From assembly GCA_030710605.1 (NCBI GenBank), contig CP092879.1, forward strand, positions 28,869,014 to 28,933,013: a stretch of 64,000 nucleotides of DNA, written 5' to 3'. A model generated the notes under the pieces. That model did no database searches. It was not told the DNA's origin and saw nothing but the letters and a program-made list of their open reading frames with translations. A program made the translations under genes and the position numbers. This document shows positions 11,040 to 19,719 of the stretch, piece after piece (the first letter of the stretch is position 1; each line of letters begins with the position of its first letter). This stretch comes from Cordylochernes scorpioides. Its lineage: Eukaryota; Arthropoda; Arachnida; Pseudoscorpiones; Chernetidae.

Positions 11040-11340
11040 TTATAGTATCTTGTTGATTTTTTGTTAATTTTTGAATTGATCTTTGTGACCTGAAGAGTCT
11101 AAAAAATAGTTTATTAATATGTTTTCTCTCTCTCTCTCTCTCTTTCCTTATTTTCATTTTCAGTGTCTATTTTATTATTTGATACCATAGTAAGTTTCAT
11201 ATTCTGAATTCATTTTTGATGTGCAACATATTTATTTTTAAAATATTATATATATACACAACGAAGAAATCTTGTGAAATTCACCTAATAGGTTATTAGA
11301 ATTTTGTCAATCATTTAAGTCTATCTCACCTTTCTATCTG
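11040..11340. other. 3' flank of MPV17L2-like copy A
   Basis: AT-rich sequence with a CT simple repeat (11123-11144). I see no clear AATAAA polyadenylation signal just after the stop. Nothing else was recognised. Confidence 0.4.
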
Positions 11341-11344
11341 AGCC

Positions 11345-11455
11345 TTGCTGATCTCCACACAGGGAGGATTGTTGTTAACTTCAATGATCAGGGAAACTAG
11401 AGATAGCACAGGTTTGGTTTAGAGACAATAGGTCATCACAATGGGTGTCAGTGGA
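11345..11455 (-). repeat. Dispersed repeat H, internally deleted copy
   Basis: The reverse complement matches both ends of the repeat at 52655-53090 but lacks the roughly 300 bp between them. It joins the segment near TCTCTAGTTTCCC (52708-52720) directly to the segment after CTAGTTTCCCTGATGAG (53023-53039). The junction lies in the direct repeat CTAGTTTCCC. Confidence 0.65.
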
Positions 11456-11459
11456 TATT

Positions 11460-13045
11460 CCTTTCTCATAAATAGTGATACAGTCATTATATGACACCGG
11501 GCTATTCTAGGTCTCATGGTTATAGGTATGTTCTATGATATATAGCGTTATAAACAGAATAAAAAATATAAAACCTATAAAATATCATGGCATAGATCGT
11601 TAAAAGCGCTATAACAAAGTTGTACTCTCTCCGTTATAAACACACACACACATATATATGATATATTTGATACATCATGCCCTGTCGGTATAAAGGTGGG
11701 ATATGTTAAGAAAAGCAGTAGACTGAGGAGACACAAAGAAGAAGGGGTTTCATTAGGAAATCTTTCAATCGTATAAAATGAGAGAGACAGGGGATGTCCG
11801 GACATATCGGCGTTAACAACTTCAGTTAACGACCCGAGTGACATAGCGCAGCTGTGTACCGTCCAACTATCTGGTCAAACCTTTTCGAGACAAACTGTCC
11901 CATCCAATTTGCTATCTTCTGCAGGGAGGGGGGGTTATATTTAGTCTTAGGCTGAAGAGACTACGTCTTTACCCTATGGTGTCCTATCAAAAGGCTTCAT
12001 GAATTTCAACTTCTGGACTCTTAAATAGGATGTCTAGCTTAGTTGTCTCTCTCTCTGTCGCCGCAATTGTTTGAATTTTATTTGATGATCAATCATATGG
12101 GGGATAGCAAGTTAGAATACTAGACTTATATACATGATATATAGAAAGCTAAAATCTGATATATTAATGTATAGAATTTTGAAATATTGTAAAAATATTC
12201 TAAAACATTTTGACATTAATTTATTTTTTTATTTTGAAATGATAGATTTCAAGCGAAACTTCCTCTTAGAAAGACTTAAAGAGAAACATGAACCATTACG
12301 AACTTGAACTGTTTTACAAGTGTAGGCGCGTAGAGTGGAAACTTGCAAAACATTTCAATTTTGAAATGTCTGTCGATTTAGGTCGATATATATACGTCAC
12401 TTTTAATAAAAAATAAACTTATTGTCAAACTGTCTTTTAACTACCTTTTACTGTTTAACTACCTTTTCAAAATTAAACTTAAATTATATTGTGAAAATAT
12501 TTGTTGCGGGTCTTTAATTCTTTTAGCCCTTGGAAGAAAATATATGGTGATTACATTTATGAGAACAAAGTGCTAATCCTATATAATGTTCTTATTGTTA
12601 TATACGTATTTTGAAATTTGAAAATTAAATTAATAAGTAATTGATCATCGTGAGGATATCGTTACAAGTCAGCAATGAGAGAGGAGAATCTGTATAAGAC
12701 TGGTGTTTTAATAAAGGCTTTGTGTATGTGTGTTTAAAATAAGTCGCCTTAGAAACCGCCGATATACTTTACCAGCTAAACACCTCTTTGGCAATTTCTG
12801 AAGATTTAATTTGATCCCTCTTGGATCTCACGAAATAAAAGTCAACGAGGGCCATTAGTCCGTAACAATGTCTCCAGAAGGGCGCTTCTACATTTTCCAA
12901 AGCTGATGCTGTGGCTCAGTCACCGATCCGAGTCCTCTAGGTTGCGGAGATGGCCAATATAATGGCGCTTAGTTTTAGTGTATTTTGGTTGGTAGATGCT
13001 ATATTTATTTTTATAGCTATTCTTGAAGTATTAGGAATGATTGAA
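11460..13045. other. Unassigned sequence
   Basis: AT-rich with CA/TA and CT microsatellites near 11641 and 12041. No coding, RNA or repeat-family match was found. Confidence 0.4.
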
Positions 13046-13049
13046 TATT

Positions 13050-13200
13050 ACGATAAAGTCAAAAAAATGGATCGATGAATGGATAGCGATCAAAGAGCCG
13101 GCCTTTTTCCGCGATGCGATCCGTCAATTACCAGAAAGATGGGAAAAAGTAGAGGCTAGCGACTGACAATACTTTGAACATTGAATATATAACCAATTTT
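13050..13200 (+). pseudogene. Mariner transposase C-terminal fragment
   Basis: The plus strand reads KKWIDEWIAIKEPAFFRDAI, then RQLPERWEKVEASD, a stop, and QYFEH. This is the C-terminal end of a mariner transposase of the same type as 38740-39103, which has WVDVWIASKDEEFF and LPERWEKVVAKDGQYFE. The catalytic domain is absent and there is an in-frame stop, so it is a dead fragment. Confidence 0.8.
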
Positions 13201-13491
13201 TCACAATAAAACTTCAATTTAGGAAAAAAACCGCATGAACTAAAATATACTCCTAATATTATTATTTTTTCTATTTTATTTAACTATGGCATTAAACAGA
13301 ATTATGATGAACAGTAAAGATTTAGGACCCACTTTAATATATACACACACAAACAATTACTATTACAGTAAAATCTATTTAAAACGACACTTAAAGTTAC
13401 ACCGCATGAGTTTCTTTTCGACGAAAAATCAAATTTTTATTTCAAGGTGAAATATCGACTATTTCTAACCTTTTTGGATGAGGTATGAAAG

Positions 13492-14027
13492 TGTTACGAC
13501 GCTTCTCAGCCGTCAATGTTTGCGTTCAAGGTTTCTAAGAGAACAATGTGGATTCTTTAGGATACAGCTTAGTGCGGTGTATTTATTATAAAAGCTTAAA
13601 AGAGTAGATAAGTAACTATACAGTAGAAGATTGACTTGCCTTCAATGCCCGCCACTAGAGGGATCCTTCTCCGCTACCGTCTTCCCGGTCAGTCCATACG
13701 GCCACACGTTCGGAGCCCACCTGCTGCGTCTGTTGTCCAGCCGTTCTCCCTGCTGCAGGTCCCGTTGTCACCAGACAAACTTCTTCCCTCAGACTGCCAT
13801 GTTTTCTCGGCACACACCAATCCCCGGCAGGCCGGCTTCCTTCACGGCGACACCAGCTGGACTCGGCTGATCCCTTCCCCACCGCGGCGCCAGCTGGACT
13901 GCCCGACTGTCTGCCACCCCCCTCCTCTGGAATTTCGTCAATCCACACTTCCCTGAAGGAGCCCCGGCATACCTTCTCTCTTGGCTTCCCCACGTCTTCT
14001 CTTCTATTTCTCTGCTGCATCGCTTCA
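13492..14027 (-). repeat. LTR (3' LTR on the minus strand)
   Basis: 536 bp, matching 15675-16280 except that it lacks a 70-bp segment bounded in the other copy by the repeated TTTAGGATACAG, plus about one base change. The near identity points to a recent insertion. Confidence 0.9.
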
Positions 14028-15207
14028 CTGCCCCCCTCTCAATCCTTTTCGTCCCGAAAAGGCTGATTTCACCAGAGGCGCTGATCGGCGGCCCTTTGAT
14101 CTCCCTGACGTCTCTGGCCACATGAGGGTCGTCCGCCTCCCGGAAGCGTAGCGGCAGGGTTAACACCAACCCTTGTTTGCAGAACCACATCTCAACTCGG
14201 GCTTTCTTTCCACTCTGAACCAGTGCCGACGCCATTGATTGGTCTCGCTGTCTAGCACAGGGCGGTGGTTCTCCACAAGATGGCGGCCATATTTCACTGC
14301 CTACGATGCTCCCATCTGACATTTTGAATTCTCCTTGAGAACACTCTGTAGCCACAATGTACAAAGGGTTGTGATCGTTTGTATTGCGCTTTCGCCGCTT
14401 CCTTCCACGACGGGGCTGTAGATCGCCGATCTTTACAGTGGATTCGTCCACCTGATCCACGCTGTCCATTTCGTGGCCTCCCTTTTCTTCTTTAGGTTTC
14501 CCATTCTCTTGCTCTAGAGGCTCTCTTTTTCCTAACCCTTCAAACCTGGGCTCCTTAGTGCCGACCACGCACAGGGCTGTGAATTTCTTAAACCTTCTGG
14601 AGGTGTCGGATCCCGTGGCAGTCTCAAGGTCGGTAGAACTTTTCCTAGGCGGTGGCTGCTTGATCTGCACCTTGTCGGGCGAAGGAACGAAGATGAATGG
14701 TACACATTCTTGGCACATCTCTTCAGCTTGCATTGCAGACGACGGCGCTGACACATTGCGCGTGACTTCCGCGTCACAGACATTGTCGTCGGACTTCCAC
14801 AGAGCGTCCAATGCTCTATCCCGTTCAGTCGGGTTGCCGGCTCCAACTTCAGGGTGCTTCGACCATCTAGCCTTGTCGCACTTCCACGGAGCATCCAGCT
14901 CCGTCCCGTCCAGTTGGATCGCCGCTGTAGTCCCTGACAGTCTGACACTGTCGCTGAAGTCAGCCACGCTGTCGCACTGCAGCTCGCCAAGATCGTTGCT
15001 GTTCTCATGGAGTATTTCAGAAATAATCCCAGGGGTTGAATTTTCGCTCTGTATATCACCTTGAGGGCATTCTCCTTCCGTCCGCTTGATTTTATACAAA
15101 ACACTCGTGCCACAGCCGTTGTCGGAGGCGATCAGCTCATCCTCCTCCGCTACACAACCAGTCTGGATCATTTCCTGCTGTCGACACTCTTCGGACTTCT
15201 GGATCAC
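13789..15207 (-). CDS. Unrecognised ORF2 of the non-autonomous LTR element
   Basis: A 472-residue open frame with no ATG at its start. It begins at a GTG that overlaps the stop of the upstream frame (CCGTGATCC), so it probably continues that protein through a -1 frameshift or a one-base indel. The sequence is acidic and serine-rich, with a basic RRGRKRRKRN cluster near the middle and scattered Cys residues. There is no DSG/DTG protease, YxDD or DDE motif. The last part reads into the LTR. It is not recognised; a gag-like structural role is only an inference from its position after the primer binding site. Confidence 0.5.
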   Translation of the reverse strand: MIQKSEECRQQEMIQTGCVAEEDELIASDNGCGTSVLYKIKRTEGECPQGDIQSENSTPGIISEILHENSNDLGELQCDSVADFSDSVRLSGTTAAIQLDGTELDAPWKCDKARWSKHPEVGAGNPTERDRALDALWKSDDNVCDAEVTRNVSAPSSAMQAEEMCQECVPFIFVPSPDKVQIKQPPPRKSSTDLETATGSDTSRRFKKFTALCVVGTKEPRFEGLGKREPLEQENGKPKEEKGGHEMDSVDQVDESTVKIGDLQPRRGRKRRKRNTNDHNPLYIVATECSQGEFKMSDGSIVGSEIWPPSCGEPPPCARQRDQSMASALVQSGKKARVEMWFCKQGLVLTLPLRFREADDPHVARDVREIKGPPISASGEISLFGTKRIERGAVKRCSREIEEKTWGSQERRYAGAPSGKCGLTKFQRRGVADSRAVQLAPRWGRDQPSPAGVAVKEAGLPGIGVCRENMAV

Positions 15208-15635
15208 GGAGAATCTTCTAGCGTAGATTCTGACAGTTCACTTACAACGTCTCCTGACGTGATGATCTTTGTTGTGATGGTCTTGTCGGGATCTTCATCA
15301 CCTGGGATCGTCTTTTGTCCCCTCAGACATTGAATACGTGGGCTATTGGTTGCTGTGATTGGTTTTGAAAAGCCATCAGGATTTTCTGGCGGTAGTACAT
15401 TGAACTGAACTTCGCAAGACATGGGTGTGGCAGAAAGTTTGACATTCCGAATATGCTCGAGTCGGCTCAATCGAGATTCCAATGGAGTAATCCCTTTAGT
15501 AGTCGATCTAACGGTTTCTCCGAGCACATCTAATTTCTGGCTTATCTGACGGAGCAATTTTGTGAATTTTTCGATTTCGGGGTCGGTTAGTTTTTCCATT
15601 TTTCTTTTTGAATTAGCGCAAAATAAAATCTTCAA
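15204..15635 (-). CDS. Gag-position ORF1 of the non-autonomous LTR element
   Basis: A 143-residue frame beginning just after the leader, about 40 nt inside the LTR. An alternative start is the Met at 15599, giving MEKLTDPEIEKFTKLLRQ. The N-terminal 60 residues are rich in Lys, Leu and Glu and look helical or coiled-coil. No zinc knuckle is seen. The stop overlaps the start of the 13789-15207 frame. The position suggests a gag-type protein, but no family was recognised. Confidence 0.5.
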   Translation of the reverse strand: MKILFCANSKRKMEKLTDPEIEKFTKLLRQISQKLDVLGETVRSTTKGITPLESRLSRLEHIRNVKLSATPMSCEVQFNVLPPENPDGFSKPITATNSPRIQCLRGQKTIPGDEDPDKTITTKIITSGDVVSELSESTLEDSP

Positions 15636-15656
15636 TTAAAATTGACTAAGCTGTAT

Positions 15657-15674
15657 CCCACTTCTGACACCAAA
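15657..15674 (-). promoter_or_regulatory. Primer binding site, tRNA-Leu type
   Basis: On the minus strand the bases following the 5' LTR read TTTGGTGTCAGAAGTGGGA. TGGTGTCAGAAGTGGG is complementary to the 3' end of animal tRNA-Leu species ending in CCCACTTCTGACA plus CCA. This fixes the coding strand of the element. Confidence 0.8.
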
Positions 15675-16280
15675 TGTTACGACGCTTCTCAGCCGTCAAT
15701 GTTTGCGTTCAAGGTTTCTAAGAGAACAATGTGGATTCTTTAGGATACAGAATAGAAATTCGGCAAAGCCAGGGACGATATAGGCAGCAAAAGCCCTTGC
15801 ATCCCCTCTTTAGGATACAGCTTAGTGCGGTGTATTTATTATAAAAGCTTAAAAGAGTAGATAAGTAACTATACAGTAGAAGATTGACTTGCCTTCAATG
15901 CCCGCCACTAGAGGGATCCTTCTCCGCTACCGTCTTCCCGGTCAGTCCATACGGCCACACGTTCGGAGCCCACCTGCTGCGTCTGTTGTCCAGCCGTTCT
16001 CCCTGCTGCAGGTCCCGTTGTCACCAGACAAACTTCTTCCCTCAGACTGCCATGTTTTCTCGGCACACACCAATCCCCGGCAGGCCGGCTTCCTTCACGG
16101 CGACACCAGCTGGACTCGGCTGATCCCTTCCCCACCGCGGCGCCAGCTGGACTGCCCGACTGTCTGCCACCCCCCTCTTCTGGAATTTCGTCAATCCACA
16201 CTTCCCTGAAGGAGCCCCGGCATACCTTCTCTCTTGGCTTCCCCACGTCTTCTCTTCTATTTCTCTGCTGCATCGCTTCA
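15675..16280 (-). repeat. LTR (5' LTR on the minus strand)
   Basis: 606 bp. It contains the 70-bp segment (about 15751-15820) missing from the other LTR, flanked on both sides by TTTAGGATACAG. The GC-rich open frames within it (for example 15884-16209) duplicate those of the other LTR and are not separate genes. Confidence 0.9.
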
Positions 16281-16325
16281 AAAGGATGAATTATGAAGAG
16301 TAATGACGAACGGAAAAATAAAAGT

Positions 16326-16399
16326 GTCCAGGGATGGGAATCGAACCCACAATGTTCCGCTTACCGGGCAGATGCCATGTCCACTAGGCTACCCTGGAC
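16326..16399 (-). tRNA. tRNA-like sequence with GGT (Thr) anticodon
   Basis: The minus strand folds as a 74-nt cloverleaf. The acceptor stem GTCCAGG/CCTGGAC is fully paired, and the D arm is GCC..GGC. The anticodon arm is TCTGC-CCGGTAA-GCGGA, giving GGT at the anticodon position. The T arm is GTGGG-TTCGATT-CCCAT. Position 33 is C rather than the near-universal U, which argues against an active tRNA. It is the centre of palindromic element C. A second, less well-paired copy is at 36076-36149, and a remnant is in the loop of the 42530-42832 element. More likely transposon cargo than a host tRNA gene. Confidence 0.6.
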
Positions 16400-16847
16400 G
16401 TATTTTTCCGTTCGTAAATGATATACATAAAGTAACTTATAATACATACCTAATTTCATACCTCATCCAAAAAGGTTAGAAACAGTCGATATTTCACCTT
16501 GAAATAAAAATTTGATTTTTCGTCGAAAAGAAACTCATGCGGTGTAACTTTAAGTGTCATTTTACAATCACAGGCCGCAGTATATTATATTGTAGTAAAA
16601 TCTATCATAAGAGGATATTCGAGGGATAGAATTGCTATATTCTAGTGGATAGTGTGTATGGAGAAGGGAAAGGAGAGAAATGACATCGGAGGAACCATGG
16701 GAGACAATTGTGGCCGATCGGATTAATCCATAGGAGACTAAAAAAGACCAGGAAACAGCTGAGGACGGAAACAGCGCGACATCGCAACGACGCATGTTGG
16801 ATGAAAGTCCATTTTAATGTACTTATCTCATTTATTAATATCATTTA

Positions 16848-17215
16848 TTGTGTTAGTTAACCCAGATTCCTGGAGCATACAGAAGTCGCCAACTTTCCGG
16901 GTTATCCTTCAGACCTAAATCTTTTGCAAAAATATATGGCTATATCAACCAATTATTTATCTATTTACCGACGTTTTAGCGACTATCGCTCTCTTCAGGG
17001 AAATGAATATTGTTGAATAAAGATAATCATTCCACTGAAGGAGAGTGACAGCGAGTCCACTGAAACGTCGGGAACTAAATAAAAGTTGGTTAATGTAGCC
17101 ATATATTTTCTAAACTTTCAAACAACAAATGATCTTCAAAACTAAGCCCTTTTGTTTTATTTACAATGCAAGTGGAGGTTTATTTCTTGGGAGATTTACC
17201 AGAAATGCTGAACTA
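16848..17215 (+). repeat. Dispersed repeat I, copy 2, split by a MITE
   Basis: AACCCAGATTCCTGGAGCAT, ACAGAAGTCGCCAACTTTCC (16860-16898) and, after a break, ACAATGCAAGTGGAGG and TTTCTTGGGAGATTTACC match the copy at 6085-6376. The interruption is the hairpin element at 16928-17111. Confidence 0.6.
16928..17111. mobile_element. Hairpin MITE inserted in repeat I
   Basis: The terminal inverted repeats are ATATATGGCTATATCAACCAA and TTGGTTAATGTAGCCATATAT, written without spacing in the sequence. Inner inverted segments include CCGACGTTTTAGCGAC against GTCCACTGAAACGTCGG and CGCTCTCTTCAG against CTGAAGGAGAGTG. No coding capacity. Confidence 0.7.
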
Positions 17216-17229
17216 CTTTTATAAAGCAA

Positions 17230-17860
17230 AAACCCGAGCTACATTTATTTATTATCATCAAATCAGATGCGATATCCCCTCAAGGGATGATTGCGTCAAG
17301 CAACAACACCAAACTCAAAGAACTATTTTACATAAACAATTGATGAATTACAAGGTTTAAGTAGAAGTTTAAAGAATTACATAAAAATTATGCTTGATTT
17401 TACATCTTACCTAGGAACAATCAATGAAATAAATACAAATATATAGGTTAGCAATTACGGTTTTTTAACCAAGAGAAAAAATCATAGATATATTCACAGA
17501 ATTTCCTAAATTTTAAATACGAGTCCTTAGTGTTTATAAAAATAAAAAAATCTTTGTATTCAATGTTTTCCTGATTTCTGTAGTTCTGGAAGACATTCAA
17601 TAAGCAGGTGACTGGAATCCTGCCTTCTCTCTCCACATAAACACCCTGGATCGTCTATAGCTCCTATTCGAAACAGAAAGTCTCTGAAGTTTCCATGATT
17701 TGTAACGAATTGCACATTGTAGAGGTCAGGTAGAAATATACGAACTCGTGTGTAGTTATCTACATTTTGGAGAACACCAATGGCGTCTGGCCCACGCAAT
17801 AATGTTTTATCTCTCTCTTGGCCTAATTCTCCCACCTGCCATGTAGTAGCTCGGATCAAT
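17230..17860 (-). pseudogene. LINE ORF2 C-terminus and 3' UTR (family L1w)
   Basis: The minus strand encodes FRDFLFRIGAIDDPGCLCGE, then RRQDSSHLLIECLPEL. This is the CCHC-type motif (C.CG...Q...HLL.EC) found at the ORF2 end of R1/Jockey-group non-LTR retrotransposons. After a frameshift it continues to YIYDFFSWLKNRNC and a stop. The 3' UTR follows to about 17230 with a GATATCCCCTCAAGGGATGA hairpin. The same 3' end is found at 45519-45777. No RT core remains, so it is a 5'-truncated, frameshifted copy. Confidence 0.8.
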
Positions 17861-18100
17861 GGTCATTGTTAGGATCCACAGCTACTAACCACACAGCCAT
17901 ATGTGGCGATATTTTACTTGATTTTATTTTTATAACCTAAAGTTACTCCAGTCACTTTTAAAACAGTCTATTCGAAAGAGATAAAATAATCTCATATACT
18001 TCTCAATTTTAAAATATCCTACAAGTCCTTCAGAGTAATTATTTTTAACGATCGATTTTATAAATTGAAATTGAACACACCTAGTTGGATGATTGCCAAT

Positions 18101-18292
18101 ACACTCATGGACAAAACTTAAGTGGAAAGTCTTTGATGTTGCCGTAGTCTATTTTAAGATAAAGGGAATTTTGTTCTCATTTGGTTATCTCGCGTGTCTT
18201 CAATAAAAGTAGTATCAAATATGTTTCAGAGTTATTGTCTGAATCCGGATATATATACTAAAAGGTATAATTTAAGTTTTGTCCATGAGTAT
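18101..18292. mobile_element. MITE family D, copy 1
   Basis: Its ends are inverted: ACTCATGGACAAAACTTAAG at the left and TTAAGTTTTGTCCATGAGT at the right. About 190 bp and non-coding. It shares TATCTCGCGTGTCTTCAATAAA and its complement with the copies at 22680-23034 and 45893-51939, suggesting a Tc1/mariner-like MITE. Confidence 0.8.
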
Positions 18293-18299
18293 ATATGTA

Positions 18300-18770
18300 T
18301 ATTTAAACACAAATATATTGTCGAGTTATAAAAATAGTTGACATGAGAGAGAAATATGTTTTATTCCTCGCGGTAACAACGAACGGTCTACCAAACCACC
18401 AAAATTAAAGATACGCGAAATTATATAGCAATCACAATCCAAACCAATCTTTGCAAATATATCTAACAAAATCTGGAACTTAGAATAATGTAAATTAACA
18501 TAAATAAAAATAAATTATGAAAATTCGAAACTGTTATTTTATTTGACATATCGGACGCGATATCCCATCTTGGGATACTTGCACCTAAATACATTTTAGA
18601 AGCTTAAATACAATTAATTTTCTATACAATTCAATAACAGGACTAAAAACAAAATTAAAAACGAAAGGTTGGTTTTCTCAAACAGAAAATAAAACAAAAA
18701 TGAATTTACAAAAATTATAGAATTTTACAAAAGTGTCTTTATTGTATGCAAATTCGCAAATTTCTTCGAT
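18300..18770. other. Unassigned AT-rich sequence
   Basis: Nothing coding was recognised. GATATCCCATCTTGGGATAC at about 18551 resembles the hairpin of the LINE 3' UTR seen at 17260 and 45745, so a decayed LINE tail may be present. Confidence 0.35.
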
Positions 18771-18774
18771 GGGA

Positions 18775-19232
18775 TAAAAATACTGATATAGACACCTAGG
18801 AATCTTTTAAAAATGAAACAATTTCTACTGCCCTTACTGCAATGTAAAAATTAATGGAAGGGCCTGGCAGTAAGGGCAGTAGAAATTGTTTAAGATTGTA
18901 GAAATTAAACTCTTTAAAAACGATCATTAAAACAATAATAAACAATAAGAGGAGCTTCTTGTGTAGACTTCTTTATTACCGCAAGCTTTCGAACAGAACG
19001 TTCTTAAACGGGCGTGGATAGTAAAAACGTACTAACTAAAAAAAAGTTAGTACGTTTTTACTATCCACGCCCGTTTAAGAACGTTCTGTTCGAAAGCTTG
19101 CGGTAATAAAGAAGTCTACACAAGAAGCTCCTCTTATTGTTTATTATTGTTTTAAAGAAATTGTTTAATTTTTAAGAATCAAACGCGTCCATAATAGTTT
19201 CGAATATTCATAACAGATGGCGCGATAATGCA
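18775..19232. mobile_element. MITE family A, copy with nested hairpin
   Basis: The family A motif CAATTTCTACTGCCCTTACTG appears in both orientations around 18818 and 18868-18890, and the outer end ATAATAGTTTCGAATATTCAT lies at 19191-19213. Between the two halves is a 264-bp insertion (18892-19155) flanked by the 11-bp repeat AGAAATTGTTT. Confidence 0.7.
18892..19155. mobile_element. Perfect long-arm hairpin insertion
   Basis: Arms of 111 bp (18927-19037 and 19045-19155) are exact reverse complements as read here, with a 7-nt poly-A loop (19038-19044). The insertion is flanked by AGAAATTGTTT at 18881-18891 and 19156-19166, which would be an 11-bp target duplication. It carries no open frame. 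Perfect pairing indicates a very recent origin. Confidence 0.8.
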
Positions 19233-19715
19233 TCATAAAAAAAAATCATGCTACTTATGAGAGTCTAAAAAAAGCGTTTCCCAAGAAATCATCGAGATTT
19301 TCTCGAGGATACATTATTTATTTCCTTATGGCTGGGTTAACACGTAAATCTATCTTAATTGAACCCAACATAATATTTATATACATTAATACAACGATAA
19401 CACTGGTCTACACTGAAAAAATATGTTTTTGATAATGCATCACTTTCTGAATTAATTTGAGGTGCTGATCCCGAATATAATGTTAGTTTTTATGTATCTC
19501 ATCAATTTTTAGAGATATAACATACATATTTAGGCCACAATGTGGGTATATCATTCCATATAAGCTGTACAAAAAACACATTGACGCAAAATAAAAACTG
19601 AGAACGTCATACCAAAAGGTACTATATTTACTGTAGTATAAGAAAACCGAATCTATACAAAAAAAAGTAAAATGCTACAGTCAATCCTTCATGAATTTCA
19701 ACCTTTTTAATTTTC
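19233..19715. other. Unassigned sequence
   Basis: AT-rich; no gene or repeat-family match beyond the MITE end at its left edge. Confidence 0.4.
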
Positions 19716-19719
19716 TCTT

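Larger units (their letters stand above)
13492..16280 (-). mobile_element. Non-autonomous LTR retrotransposon
   Basis: Two direct LTRs (13492-14027 and 15675-16280) are almost identical except for a 70-bp difference. On the minus strand they begin TGAAGC and end AACA. The element is flanked by a 4-bp duplication (AAAG, 13488-13491 and 16281-16284). Directly inside the minus-strand 5' LTR is TGGTGTCAGAAGTGGGA, complementary to the 3' end of tRNA-Leu (primer binding site). Directly before the 3' LTR is a polypurine tract, GAGAGGGGGGCAG. The 1.65-kb interior has two overlapping frames but no protease, reverse transcriptase, RNase H or integrase motif. It must therefore depend on enzymes from elsewhere. 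Confidence 0.85.
13380..16563. mobile_element. Palindromic element C, split by LTR element
   Basis: The left arm (13380-13490) and right arm (about 16455-16563) are inverted copies sharing ACTTAAAGTTACACCGCATG and CAAGGTGAAATATCGAC. The second copy, at 42530-42832, shows what the intact element looks like. In this copy an LTR element (13492-16280) is inserted at AAAG, duplicated on both sides. A tRNA-like sequence (16326-16399) sits at the centre of the original palindrome, flanked by ACGAACGGAAAAATA and its complement. Confidence 0.8.

Noticed and set aside
13631-13956. Plus-strand frames of 79 and 106 residues
   Set aside because: They lie in an LTR and recur in the second LTR at 15884-16209. 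The GC-rich LTR leaves several frames open.
14532-15113. 193-residue minus-strand frame and the 168-residue plus-strand frame opposite
   Set aside because: Both overlap the longer 472-residue frame of the LTR element and have biased, motif-free composition.
16326-16399. Functional host tRNA-Thr gene
   Set aside because: C at position 33, location in a transposon palindrome and degenerate sister copies argue for a repeat-borne pseudo-tRNA.
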